Below the pieces are notes generated by a model, which saw nothing but the letters and a program-made list of their open reading frames with translations, searched no databases and was not told where the DNA came from. A DNA stretch of 64,000 nt from Aselliscus stoliczkanus (taxonomy: Eukaryota; Chordata; Mammalia; Chiroptera; Hipposideridae). Where the stretch lies: the NCBI GenBank assembly GCA_033961575.1, contig CM066734.1, forward strand, positions 84,962,501-85,026,500, read 5' to 3'. Positions 1 to 10,759 of the stretch are shown one piece after another. Position 1 is the first letter of the stretch, and every line of letters starts with the position of its first letter. A program made the position numbers and the translations under genes.

Positions 1-123
1 AAAAGCTCCCCTCCAGGAAATCCTGGCATTCTGGAGCATAGCAGAGGGATGAGGCTGAGGAAAGTGTATAGATGGTGCCCATAGTAAAAAAGATAAAATA
101 AAGAAAAAGAAAAAAAGAGAGAA

Positions 124-752
124 AATGATGGCACCTGCTGGCTAGAGCAAGGCAGAGGGAGAGTGTGAGTTGGGGCTTGCCAGCCTGGAGGCACTTAGGT
201 GTACTAAATTAGGTGCCTGCCCCTGAGGCCAGTACTTTAAGATTAGCAAATGGGCCTCATGCACACAAAGTCTGGGTGGCTCTCCATTGGCTGCCTCAGC
301 ACTGAGCCCTAGGGTGGGAGAGTCTGAACTCCCGAGCCCTTTAAGACCCATTTCTCAGATTGTTATAGCCTTGTGGGTCTCATTAACATCTAGACCCCTT
401 GGGTTTTGACGGTAGAAAATATTTGGGGGGTCATCGCTCTGGTGCAGGTCTCAAAAGATGGGGTGCCTGATGTGGGGTTTAAACACTTACTCATCAGAGA
501 GAAGCTCTGGGTTTTGAGTTCCCTCCCATTGTGGGTTGCAGCGCTGGGGATGGGGTTTATGGAGAAGTTGTGCCCCAGCCTTTCCTATCTGTTTCAATGT
601 GGGCCTTCTTTCATTCACATGTGCAAGAGTTGCTCAGGCACTTTTCAGGTCTTTTTCAAAGGAAGTTGTTTCATATGTAGCTACATATTCAGCATGTCCA
701 TGGGAAAAGGTGAGCCAAGGACCCTCCTCCTTCACCATCTTGAACTAGAATC
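124..752 (-). mobile_element. Probable antisense L1 5' UTR fragment
   Basis: GC-richer than its surroundings, and reads like the reverse complement of an old mammalian L1 5' untranslated region. It closes with 'caccatcttgaacta', the complement of the 'ttcaagatggtgg' start found at the head of the L1 at 2131. The 154-codon frame at 406-870 runs through it but resembles no protein and is taken as chance. The L1 assignment is from memory of consensus sequence; an LTR is the alternative. Confidence 0.5.
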
Positions 753-2130
753 TCCTCCCCAGGACTTCTGTTTCTGTATTTCCATGGTATGTGTTTTGAT
801 GGTTCAATTACTTCCTTCTCTTTCTTCAGAGTTTCTTTGGGGTTTAGATTTTATTGTTCAGATAGCATAAAGGGCAGTGAGACTCACGGCAGTGAGAGGC
901 AAAGATATCTCAGGATCTGGGCCTCTGACAAAAAGACAGGGTCCCAGTCCTGTAGAATTTTCCTGCAGTATCCAACCCTGAATGGCAAGGCAGATGCAAA
1001 TTAGCCTTTTAGTTCTCTCTAGGTCTGTGGACACTCAGGGAGGGGAGACCTAACATACTCACTGAAATTAAGATGGATATTTCCCCAAGATTTTCCAAGG
1101 ATTAAGTGCCATGGCTTTCAAACAAAGTATTTACAAAGTGCTCTTTAATCCAAGCAAGCCCAATACCAGTTTTCACCCATACCCCAGGGCCACTAGGCTC
1201 AACAGATACCTGGCTCAGGAGAGTCAAGTAGCTTCAAATTGGAAGTGGAATAAAAGGAATTGTGTTCTGGTCACCACATTCCTAGAATCACTTAAACTTC
1301 TTTAATCACAGAACATTTTAACTGAATGACAGCTATCACCATCCCATTAACTAGTGTTCAGAATTCAAGGTTTACAAAACCTTGGAAAATATACATAAGC
1401 ATCCCCTTAGGGAGTATCTTTAATGCAAACTGACTTGCTCTGTAAAAAAATTTTCATAATGCAGGCTTTGGTTATGATCAAGGTTTCAAAAACAGTGCTT
1501 TTGATAAACCAAGAAAGAAACTCACTGAAAAGGAAATAAAAGTAAAACAAATGTCTCTAACTTTGGATGATCTTATCCACATACTTTGAAAACAATTTCA
1601 CTATTTGGTTAGAATTCAAATGAAGGCATACACAAATTTAATACTCAAAAGAGAGAAAAACTGGCACCAGGGCATTCTCTACTCGCCAAGCTAAAAGAAT
1701 GTTATTGAAGATTCCTTACATAAATGTTCCTTGACCTTTGAGTGAACCAACAGATCTTAAAAGTTGAATTAGCCAAAGAAAATTCTCATAGCAAAAAAGT
1801 TTTTAGATGAATGCATTAGAATTTTTCTCTCTTCAGCCTAAAGAGGAATTACCATCAACCATCATCAGGCACAGCAAGTTAATATTTTTAGGTTGTTTCT
1901 CAAAGACCATTGGAAGTCTGTGATACAGAGTGAACATTGGTCCAGTACTAAAAGGGAGGCATGAAGTAGCTGATGAAAATGTAACGTAAATGCTTATCAT
2001 AAGATTGCTATCTGAAACAGTCTCTGCTCAAAATGTCCAGTCTCCATATTCTATGATCTTCTTATAACTTGGGAGGTAGATTTTATAGCACCTGACAGTG
2101 GGGGTATTTTAAAATCCATGATTGATTTCT
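753..2130. other. Unique non-coding DNA
   Basis: AT-rich sequence with no recognisable gene, repeat or RNA. Short frames such as the one at 1111-1305 show no recognisable motif. It may be intronic or intergenic; nothing here decides which. Confidence 0.5.
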
Positions 2131-3553
2131 ATTCAAGATGGTGGAGTAGGTAAATGCTTTGTTCATCTCGTCTCAGTACCACATTAATTACAACTAAACT
2201 ACAAAACCACCATCAATGAGAATCACCTGAAGTCTAGCTGAACTGAAGCTCTACAACTATAGACATACAGAAGAAGCCACCTTGAAACTGGTATGAAAGG
2301 TGCAGATGTGGAATCACTCAAGTGTGAATATTAAAAATCAGAAGGATATTTCAGCTGCAGAGGTCCCCCCATGAGGAGCAAGAGGTCCCAGCCCAACACC
2401 AGGCTCCCCAGCATAGGGTTTCAGTGCCAGGGGAAGAAGTTCCCATAACTTCTAGCTGTGAAAACCAGCAGAGATTGTGGTTGAGTGAGATGGAGGACAG
2501 CTGCAGTCCGCGACTCTTCTCTTAAAGGGCTCACACACATACTTACTTGATAACAGACTCACTCGCTCTGAGTCCAGTGATGGGGCAGCAGCTTGAAAGG
2601 CACCAGGGATATATGGGGAGGAACTGAACTGTCTAGCTTCAGGGTGAGGGCTAGAAGGGCAGTCTTCTCTCAGAGGGACGAGCTAGCAGAAGCCATTGTT
2701 TCTTTGTTGAACCCTCCCACTCCCTGCATAAAGACGCAGGCAGAAGCCATATATGAGGCATCATCAAACTGGTCATCACCTTTCCTAGTGATTCCAGCCC
2801 TAGTTATTCTGAGACCACTCACCACCCAACTTTCTGTCACACCCAAGCCACTTCTAGTGGCTTTTCCATACAAACAACCTCTTAGCTCATGCCACAGGAC
2901 TTTCCTAAATATCTCAAAGCTCACAAAACCCAAACAAGCAGCTTCTGGCTGAGCAGCTCTAAGCCTGGCCCTAGTGACAGCCAGCCTCTATTCATGGCTT
3001 GGCCTCTCGAAACACCTCCAAGGCCAGTGTGGGCTGCAGCCATCTGAAGATTGCTTTGTGAGTCATATCAGGTGGTCCTGGGCAGAGCACACGCTGAGGC
3101 TGAACTCGGCCTGCAGCAGGCTCCCTTCCAGGAAGACCCAGGGCTGGTAAACCCACTGGCTAGCTTCAGACCAAGCCAGAGCATCACCCGGCCACCTCCA
3201 AGGACAAAACACACAAAGGACAGACTGGGTAGGCACCAGAACCCTGATAAAGCAAACCCTGCTCTGTAGGATCAGTCTTTGCACCACTGTAGTTATGGCC
3301 AGACCTCACAACAAATCAGCACATGGGTCAATACTTCCCATTAGGATGCAAATAGCAAACAAGGTTCAACTACAACAGGAGGGTGCACACAACACACATA
3401 AGGGACATGCCTGAAGCACCCGACTCTGGTGACCATGGAGGCTGCACCACTGGATCCCACAGTACACCTACTATATAAGGCCACTCTTCTAAGACCAGGA
3501 GGCATAGTAGCCCTCACTAATATATAAAAAACAAACAGAGGGAGGCAGCCAAA

Positions 3554-3922
3554 ATGGGGAGACAAGGAAATATGTCCCAAATAAAAGAACAGAACAAAGC
3601 TCCAATAAAAGATCTACACAAAATAAAATCAAGCCATCTACTAGATGCAGAGTTCAAAACACTGGTTATAAGAATGCTCAGTGGGGCCGGCCGAGTGGCG
3701 CGGTGGTTAAGCGCTGGCTTGGGAAGCCAGCGGCCCCAGTTCGGCTCCCACGTATGAGGGCCAGTGACACTACCCTCAAAAAAAAAAAAGAATGCTCAGT
3801 GATCTTTAGGAGAACTTCAACAAAGAAATAGGAAACATAAAACTGAAGATAGAAAACATAAAAAAGAAACAGTCAGGAATGGAAAATGCAATAACTGAAA
3901 TTAAGATTACAATAGAGGCTAG
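3554..3922 (+). pseudogene. L1 ORF1 N-terminal remnant
   Basis: Begins MGRQGNMSQIKEQNK and continues through residues typical of the N-terminal and early coiled-coil part of the L1 RNA-binding ORF1 protein ('DAEFKTLVIRML'). The frame is interrupted at 3684 by a SINE and resumes at 3802 before the deletion junction near 3922. The RNA-recognition and C-terminal domains are absent. The same start is seen in the L1 at 52132, which supports the start choice. Non-functional. Confidence 0.8.
3684..3788 (+). mobile_element. Short tRNA-derived SINE, head-only form
   Basis: About 105 bp: 'gggccggccgagtggcgcgg' opening, polymerase III A-box-like 'gagtggcgcggtgg', B-box-like 'agttcggctcc', then 'gacactaccctc' and an A tail. 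It is flanked by a perfect 13-bp target-site duplication 'agaatgctcagtg' (3671-3683 and 3789-3801). It lacks the long body of its relatives at 16023 and 18211. Confidence 0.9.
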
Positions 3923-3959
3923 AAAATCAAATACAACAATGCATTAAAAAGATTATATA

Positions 3960-4837
3960 AGAAGTCAGTATGGAGGTATCTCAAAGAAATGCAAATAGAG
4001 CTACCTTTTGACCCAGCAATTCCACTCCTAGGTATTTACCCTGAAAAAACCAAGACACTTATTCAAAAAAAGTTATGCACCCCTATGTTCATAGCAGCAC
4101 AATTTACAATAGCTAAGACTTGGAAACAACCAAAATGCCCATCAGTAGATGACTGGATTAAGAAACTGTGGTATATTTATACAATGGAGTATTACTCCGC
4201 TATAAAGAAGAATGAAATCGTACCATTTGCAATGATATGGATGGACCTAGAGACTATTATGTTAAGTGAAATAAGTCAGTCAGAGAAAGACAAATACCAT
4301 ATGATCTCACTCATATGTGGAATCTGAAAAACTGTATGAATGAGCAAAGTAAACAGAAACTGTCTCATAGATATAGAGGAAAAATCAGGGTTGCTAATTG
4401 GGAGGGGGATGCAGATAAGGGAGAAGGGGAAGGGATTAGACAGCAAAAATAGGCAACTACAATATTGCCACTGGGATATGAAAAACAGTTTGGGGAATAT
4501 AATTAATAATGTTGTAAATATTTTGTGGGGTGTCAGATGGTCATAGGTCTTGTTAGGGAGACCATTTCATGGATGGAGTAGAGGTTTGATCACTGCACTG
4601 TATAACTGAAGTGGAGGTTGTATACCTACTGTAATTGAATATATATAGATAGTCACGGGATGTGGACTATACTGTGGAGGAGAGTCAGAGGAAGAGTAAT
4701 AGATATATATGGTATGGGGGGGGAGTGGGGTGGTGTATTGGGGGTGGGGGGTTGTCACTTTGAAGGGTAAAATGTATAACTATTGCACTGTGTTGTACAC
4801 CTGAAACTAATTAAAAATAAATAAATTAATTTTAAAA
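3960..4837 (+). mobile_element. 5'-truncated L1 insertion (ORF2 tail plus 3' UTR)
   Basis: Starts within ORF2 and ends in a 3' UTR with 'gttgtacacctgaaactaatt' and an A-rich tail. It is flanked by the 14-bp duplication 'aaaaagattatata' (3946-3959 and 4838-4851), so it is a separate retrotransposition into the host L1. The ORF2 tail is still open, suggesting a younger copy than its host. The 3' UTR holds a G-rich stretch ('ggtatggggggggagtgggg') at about 4710-4750. Confidence 0.88.
3989..4327 (+). pseudogene. L1 ORF2 C-terminal fragment, open to its stop
   Basis: 112 codons matching the end of L1 ORF2p: 'FDPAIPLLGIYPEK', 'KQPKCPSVDDWIKKLW', 'MEYYSAIKKNEIVPF', ending 'HMISLICGI' and stop. This is the C-terminal segment downstream of the reverse transcriptase and has no activity on its own. 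The first ATG is internal; the true frame enters from the truncated 5' edge. Confidence 0.88.
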
Positions 4838-4851
4838 AAAAAGATTATATA

Positions 4852-5149
4852 GGGCTGCCATAGGCTACAGTGAGTGGCCGACAGCCAGCGTGAGCGGCTG
4901 GCAGCCAGCGTGAGCAGCCAATAGCCGCGGTGAGTGACATCCAGAGGCCAGTGACCAATCTGCCTCATCCGGGAAGAGTGCAATGATGATACCAACATGG
5001 GCCAGTGAAGCAACATCCTCCGCAACTAGAATGAAGAACCAAAAAAAAAAAAAAAAAAAGACAGCAACTTGTCTGTCCCCCTTCCCTGATTCCCCAATGC
5101 TGTTCCCCTCCTCCAATCCCCAATAAAAAGTCTTAAAAAAAAAAAAAAA
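4852..5149 (+). mobile_element. Long SINE, 5'-truncated
   Basis: Matches the 3' two thirds of the full-length copy at 18211: the GC-rich 'ggctacagtgagtggc' centre, 'gataccaacatgggccagtg', 'gacagcaacttgtctgt', and the 'ccccaataaa' tail followed by poly-A. The tRNA-like head is missing. Its flanks repeat the same 'agattatata' used by the L1 fragment just upstream (4841-4851 and about 5152-5161), so one target site was used twice. Confidence 0.88.
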
Positions 5150-5159
5150 GAAGATTATA

Positions 5160-7205
5160 TATCACGATCAAGTGGGGTTCATCCCAGGGGCACAAGGATG
5201 GTTCAACATGTGTAAATCAATCAATGTGATACACCATATAAACAAAATAAAAGACAAAAATCATATGATTATATCAATAGATACATAAAAAGCATTTGAC
5301 AAGATGCAGCATCCATTTATGATTAAAACACTTAATAAAATGGATATAGAAGGAAAATAACCTTAACATAATAAAGGACATATATGACAAACCCTCAGCA
5401 AATTTGATAATTAATGGTGAAAAACTGAAGCCCTTTGCTCTACAGTCAAGAAGAAGACAGGGTTGTCCCATATTACCACTGCTATTCAACATAATATTGG
5501 AAGTCCTAGCCAGGGTAATCAGGCATGAGAAAGAAATAAAAGGCATCCATATTGGGAATGAAGAAGTTAAATTGTCACTCTTTGCAGATGACATGTTGCA
5601 ATATACAGAAAACCCTAAAGACTCCACCAAAAAGCTATTTGAAACAATGAACTAATACAGTTGCTGAAAAAAACAATGTTAAAAAAAAAAAAGGGCTGGC
5701 TGAGTGGTGCGGTGGTTAAGCGCTGGCTCCCGGTTCAGGTCCCACATATGAGGGCCAGTGACACTGTCCTCAAAAAAAAAAAAAAAGTAAAGTTGCTGGC
5801 TACAGAATCAATGTACAATAAATCCATTGCATTCCTATATATTAACAATGAAATCTCAGAAAATAAAATTTAAAAAAAATTCTTTTTGCAATTGCAACAA
5901 AAAGAATAAAATACCTAGGAATAAACTTAACCAAGGATGTGAAGGACCTATACACTGAACATATAGACATGTTTAAAAGAAATTGAAGAAGACACAAAGA
6001 AATGGAAAGACATTCCGTGTTCATGGATTGAAGAATCAACATAGTTAAAATGGCCATATTACCCAAAGCAATATATAGATTTAATGCAGTCCCCATCAAA
6101 TCCTAATGCCATTTTTTAAAGAAATAGAACAAAAAAAAATCAGATTTGTATAAAACCACAAAAGACCCCAAATAACCAAAGCAATCCTAAGAAAAAAGAA
6201 TAATGCTAGCAGTATCACACTCCCTGACTTCAGCTTCTACTACAGAGCTACAATAATCAAAATAGCATGGTATTGGCAGAAAAAATGACACACAAACCAA
6301 TGGAATAGAACAGAAAACCTGGAAATAAACCCATATAAATATGGACAGATATTTTTTGACAAAGGAGCCAAAAAATACAATGGAGAAAACAAAGCCTCTT
6401 CAATAAATAGTGCTGGGAGAATTAGAAAATTCTCCTGGGAGAATTGCAAAAGAATGAAACTAGACCGCTATCTGTCACCATGTACCAAAACTAACTCAAA
6501 ATGGATCAAAGACCTAAACATAAGACCTGAAACAATAAACTTCATAGAAGAAAACATAGGTTTTAAACTTATGGACCTTGGGTTCAAAGAGCATTTTATG
6601 AATTTGACCTCAAAGGCAAGGGAAGTAAAAGCTAGAATAAATGAATGGGAGTATATCAAACTAAAAAGCTTCTGTACAGTGAAGGAAATAACCAACAAAA
6701 CAGAGGCATCCAAACGAATGGGAGAAAATATTTGCAAACAATGCCTCTGATAAGGAGCTAACATCCAAAATATATAAGGAACTCATACAACTCAACAACA
6801 AAAAGACAAACAATCCAATTAAAAAATGGGCAGAGGATGTGAATAGACATTTCTCCAAGAGGGCATACAGATGGCCAATAAACATATGAAAAGATGCTCA
6901 ACATCACTAATCATCAGAAAAATGCAAATAAAAACCACAATGAAATATCACCTCACACCATTTAGAATGGCTATCATAAATTAGACAAATAATAACCAGT
7001 GTTGAAGAGCCTATGGAGAAAAAAAATCCTTATGCACTGTTGGTGGGAATTCAGATTGGTGCAGCCGCCATGGAAGACAGTGTGGAAGTTCCTCAAAAAA
7101 TTAAAAATAAAATTACCATGTGACCCAGCAATTTCTCTCCTGGGCATATACTCAAAAAATTTGAAAACATTTATCCATAAAGATATATGTGCTCTGATGT
7201 TCATT
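5160..7205 (+). pseudogene. L1 ORF2 remnant: reverse transcriptase to C-terminus
   Basis: Continuation of the host L1. The segment at 5404-5655 keeps reverse-transcriptase hallmarks: '[16 protein letters not shown]' and the catalytic 'LFADD' box. It continues past a SINE at 5693 into the post-RT region (6454-6750, 'NIRPETINFIEENIGFK') and the C-terminal '[16 protein letters not shown]' near 7110. Frameshifts, stops and insertions break it repeatedly. The endonuclease domain was lost in the deletion near 3922, so the element could not be autonomous even if the frame were whole. Confidence 0.85.
5693..5786 (+). mobile_element. Short tRNA-derived SINE with internal deletion
   Basis: Same head-only architecture as the copy at 3684, but missing about 15 bases between 'gcgctggct' and 'cccggttcagg', which removes part of the anticodon-arm region. 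It ends 'gacactgtcctc' plus poly-A. It sits in the L1 ORF2 remnant, and the flanking duplication is unclear in A-rich sequence. Confidence 0.85.
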
Positions 7206-7217
7206 GCAGCTTTATTA

Positions 7218-7656
7218 TTTTTCTGCTTTTTAGATTGTTTTTTTAATTAGGGGATTGGGGGAGGGAACAGCATTGGGGGATCAGAGAGGGGGAACAGACA
7301 AGTTGCTGTCCTTTTGTTCTTCAGTCTAGTTGTGGAGAACACCGTTCCATTGGCCCATGTTGCTATCTTCCCAGCTGAGGCAGATTGGTCACCGACCATT
7401 GGGCGGCGGCTCATGGCAGCTCATGCTGGCTGTCAGCCACTCATGGTAGCTTACAGCAGCCCACTGCAGCCCTGCTGCAGGCTATGCCATCGCCGGTGAC
7501 TCACAGCAGCCCAGCTCCAGGTCAACCTGTTGTTCACCATCTTAGCTGGAGAGGGCGTAGCATCACTGGCCCATGTGGGATCCTAACTGGTGGCCCTGCT
7601 GCTCAGAGCTCACACTCCCAAGCCAACTCTTAATCAACGAGCCACTCAGCTGGTCC
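7218..7656 (-). mobile_element. Long SINE, reverse orientation
   Basis: Reverse complement of the long SINE: it begins with T-rich tail sequence and 'ggggattgggg', then 'acaagttgctgtc', the GC-rich centre, and ends in the complement of the tRNA-like head. It is flanked by an imperfect duplication 'agctttatt' (7208-7216 and 7662-7670). It splits the L1 ORF2 C-terminus. Confidence 0.87.
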
Positions 7657-7735
7657 ACTGAAGCTTTATTTATGGTGACCAAGACACAGAAACCACCAAA
7701 GTGTCCTTCAATAGATGATTGGATAAAGATGACGT

Positions 7736-7736
<1 letters not shown>

Positions 7737-7775
<39 letters not shown>
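7737..7775. repeat. (AC)n dinucleotide microsatellite
   Basis: About 19 uninterrupted AC units inside the L1 ORF2/3' region, a likely length-variable marker. Confidence 0.97.
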
Positions 7776-7777
<2 letters not shown>

Positions 7778-8164
7778 GGAATAATACTCTGCCATAAGAA
7801 AAGATGAAATAGTGCCATTTGCAACAACATGGATGTATCTTAAGATTACTCTGCTAAGCAAAATAAGTCAGACAAAAGAAGTTGAGAACCATATGACTTC
7901 ACTGATATGTGGGACATAAAGCTGGAAGCAACAAAGAAACAAAAACTCATAGACACAGACAACAGTTCCGTGGTTACCAGAGTGAAAGCGGAGAGGGAGG
8001 ATATTAGAAGAGGGTAAAGGGGTCAAATACATAGTGATGGAAGGAGAACTGACTCTGGGTGGTGAACACATAATGGGATATATAGATGAGGTATTACAGA
8101 ATTGTATACCTGAAACCTATGTAACTTTACTAACAATTGTCTCCCCAATAAACTTTAATTAAAA

Positions 8165-8480
8165 AAAGTATTGAGGTGACAATGGTTAATAAAATTGCAT
8201 ATGTTTCAAGTGTACAACTCTGTAATACATCATCTATATATCACATTGTGTGTTCACCACCAGAGTCAGTTCTTCCATCACCATATATTTGATCCCGTTT
8301 ATCCTCATCTACCACCCCTCTTCCCTCTTAACATCTGGTAACCACTAAATTATTGTCTGTGTCTGAGTTTTTATTTCTTTGTTTGTCTTATTCCTTTGTT
8401 GTTTTCAGTTTTATATCCCACATATCAGTGAATCATATGGTTCTTGACTTTTTCTGTCTGACTTATTTCTCGTAGTATAA
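8165..8480 (-). mobile_element. Antisense L1 3' end, tail-to-tail with the upstream L1
   Basis: Reverse complement of an L1 3' UTR and ORF2 tail: 'attgaggtgacaatggtta', 'tttcaagtgtacaa', 'catatcagtgaatcatatgg'. It abuts the sense 3' end of the preceding L1 with almost no spacer, giving a quasi-palindrome. No poly-T is seen at the join, so it is not a clean target-primed insertion of its own. Confidence 0.8.
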
Positions 8481-8489
8481 ATTTTAATT

Positions 8490-10235
8490 TTTTTAAAAAA
8501 AGAATACATTAGAGAGAAACAACAGTAGATCAAATGCGGCAGAGAATCGAATCAGCAATTTAGAAGATAATGTAGCAGAAAACACCCAATCAGAACAGCA
8601 AAATAAAAAATCCAAAAAATGAGAAGTGTTTAAGGAGCCTCTGGGACAACATCAAGCATACCACCATTCACATCATAGGGTTACCAGAAGAACGAGAAGA
8701 GAGAGAGCACAAGGAATTGAAAACCTATTTGAAGAATTAATGATAGAAAACTTCCCTAACCTGGCAAAGTAAATAGACGTACAAGACCAGGAAGCATAGA
8801 GAGTCCCAAATAAGATGAACCCAAAGAGGCCAACACCAAGACACATCATAATTTAAATGCCAAAGGTTAAAGACAATGAGAGTCTTAAAAGCAGCAAGAA
8901 AAAAGCAGCTAGTTACCTACAAGGGAGCTCCCATAAGACTCTCAGCTGATTTCTCAACAGAAACAGAAACTTTGCAGGCCAGAAGGGGTTGATACAAATA
9001 TTCAAAGTGATGAAAAGCAAGGCCAACAACCAAGATTACTCTACCAAGCAAAGCTATCATTTACAATCAAAAGACAGAAAAGAGCTTCAACAAAAAAAAG
9101 CTAAAGGGGTTTATCACCACCAAACCAGTATTACAAGGAATCTCAGAGAACATCTTTAAGAGGGGAAAAAAAAGATAAAAAATATGAATAATAAAAAGAC
9201 AATAATTACATAACTATCAATAACTATTTTAAATGTAAATGGATTCAATGCTCCAGTCAAAAACATAGGGTGACTGAATGGATATGAAAACAAGATCCTT
9301 ACATATGCTACCTACGAGAGACTGACTTCAGTTTGAAAGGCACACACAGACTGAAAGTAAAGGGATGGGAAAAAAATATTTCATAAAAATGAAAAAAAAA
9401 AAAAAAGCTGAGGTAGCATAGTTATACCAGATAAAATAGACTTTAAAACAAAGGCTATAAGAAGAGACAAAGAAGGACCCAGTAATCCCACTTCTGGGGA
9501 TTTTTCTGAAGAAACCCAAAATGCTACTTTGAGGGAACAAGTTGATCCATATGTTCATTACAGCATTGCTTACAATGGCCAAGATGTGGAGGCAGCCCAG
9601 GGTTTACTGATAGAAGAATGGATAAAGAGGAGGCTTAAATATTGCTCATCCAGGGAAGGGAATCGATTCTTACCACCTAGAGCAGCATGGATAAACGTGG
9701 AGGGTGTTGTGCTGAGTGGAATATGTCAGAAAAAATAAACAAACATACAAAACAGAAACAAACTCATAGATACAGAAAACATTTTGATCATTGCCAGATG
9801 GGGATGAGTGAAAAAGGGGAAGGGATTAAGAAGTACAAATTAATTGTTATGCAGTAGTCATAGGAATGTAAGGTACAGCGTAAGGAATATATTCAGTAAC
9901 TCTGTAATAACTACATATGGTGTCAGATGGGTACTAGATTTATCAGGGTGATAGATGAGAGGGGTTAGGGGACAGAGTGAAAAAGTGAAAGGATTAAGAA
10001 GTACAAATTGGTAGTTACAAAATAGTCATAAGGATGTGAAGTAAAGCATAGAGAATATAGTAAATAATACGATAATAATTATACATAATGTCAGGTGGGT
10101 ACTAGACTTGTCAGTGGGATCACTTCTTAAATGACATAAATGTCTAACCATTATGCTGTACACCTAAAAGTAATATAATATTGAATGTCAAAATAAATAG
10201 AGTATAAAAACATAAAAATAAAAATAAAAATAAAT
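8490..10235 (+). mobile_element. L1 lacking most of ORF2 (half-L1-like copy)
   Basis: 5'-truncated. Contains ORF1 coiled-coil to C-terminus (8500-9150), the ORF1/ORF2 junction and the first part of the ORF2 endonuclease region (about 9230-9475). It then jumps directly ('caaagaaggaccc|agtaatccc', near 9477) to the ORF2 C-terminal coding tail, followed by the 3' UTR. The reverse transcriptase is deleted. The 3' UTR has two tandem diverged units (about 9826-9965 and 9990-10110), each with 'gattaagaagtacaaatt' and 'tgtcag(a/g)tgggtactaga'. The same junction occurs in the element at 50509. All frames are broken. Confidence 0.8.
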
Positions 10236-10560
10236 AAATGTATGACAGCAATGGAATATTTCAAATAATATTTCATTTGAAAATTTATTTTTTAGGTTGA
10301 CTATGTTAGATTTCTATAATAAATAAGATTATTAGTCTAGAAGAAAAAATTAGTAACTGGTTTTGCTGGAATGTACAGAGCTTTCTCACTAATGCTATGG
10401 TCATATGTTTAAAAGGTATCCTTGCATTCATTTCCTAGATTGTACTCTACTCCTTCCCTCTTCTACACTAGTATAGCATGAGAATGCAAGCTGCTTAAGA
10501 TTTTGAAAAGCATTTAAATCTCTGGCTTTTTATTGTTTTTTAATGAAAAGGTATGATCCA
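10236..10560. other. Unique AT-rich DNA
   Basis: No gene or repeat recognised. The last bases form the target site of the next SINE. Confidence 0.5.
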
Positions 10561-10704
10561 TTTTTTTTTCAGTTGAGCCATCCTGCCACCTATTGGCAGC
10601 TCAGCAGCAGCTCAGCTCAGGCTGGGAATCGAACCTGCAACCCTGTTGCTCAGAGTTTGCACTCTTAAGTGAGCTCTTAACCAACTAAGCCACTCATCCG
10701 GCCC
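10561..10704 (-). mobile_element. tRNA-headed SINE (multi-unit family), truncated, reverse
   Basis: Complement of the first tRNA-like unit and the start of the second ('gagccatcctgccacctatt', 'gaatcgaacctgcaaccctg', ending 'ccactcatccggccc'). It is flanked by a 13-bp duplication 'aaggtatgatcca' / 'aaggtataatcca' (10548-10560 and 10705-10717, one mismatch). Confidence 0.88.
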
Positions 10705-10759
10705 AAGGTATAATCCATTTTATATTTCACCTATTTGAATTTAAGAATCGTGTTTATAG

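Larger units (their letters stand above)
2131..8163 (+). mobile_element. Long, internally deleted L1 hosting nested insertions
   Basis: Order on the + strand: 5' UTR beginning 'attcaagatggtggagtagg' (2131-3553), ORF1 start (3554), a jump at about 3922 from the ORF1 coiled-coil region into the ORF2 reverse-transcriptase region, then ORF2 to its C-terminus and a 3' UTR ending 'ccccaataaactttaatt' near 8160. The ORF1-to-ORF2 jump means that the C-terminal half of ORF1 and the endonuclease of ORF2 are missing. Five elements are nested inside: short SINEs (3684, 5693), an L1 3' fragment (3960), a 5'-truncated long SINE (4852) and a reverse long SINE (7218). All reading frames are broken, so it is dead. 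Confidence 0.85.

Noticed and set aside
406..870. 154-codon plus-strand frame
   Set aside because: Lies in probable L1 5' UTR antisense sequence, with no protein resemblance and an overlapping alternative frame.
3684..3760. tRNA-like sequence that might be scored as a tRNA gene
   Set aside because: The A- and B-box-like motifs belong to SINE heads repeated nineteen times in the window with poly-A tails and target duplications. The acceptor stem does not close.
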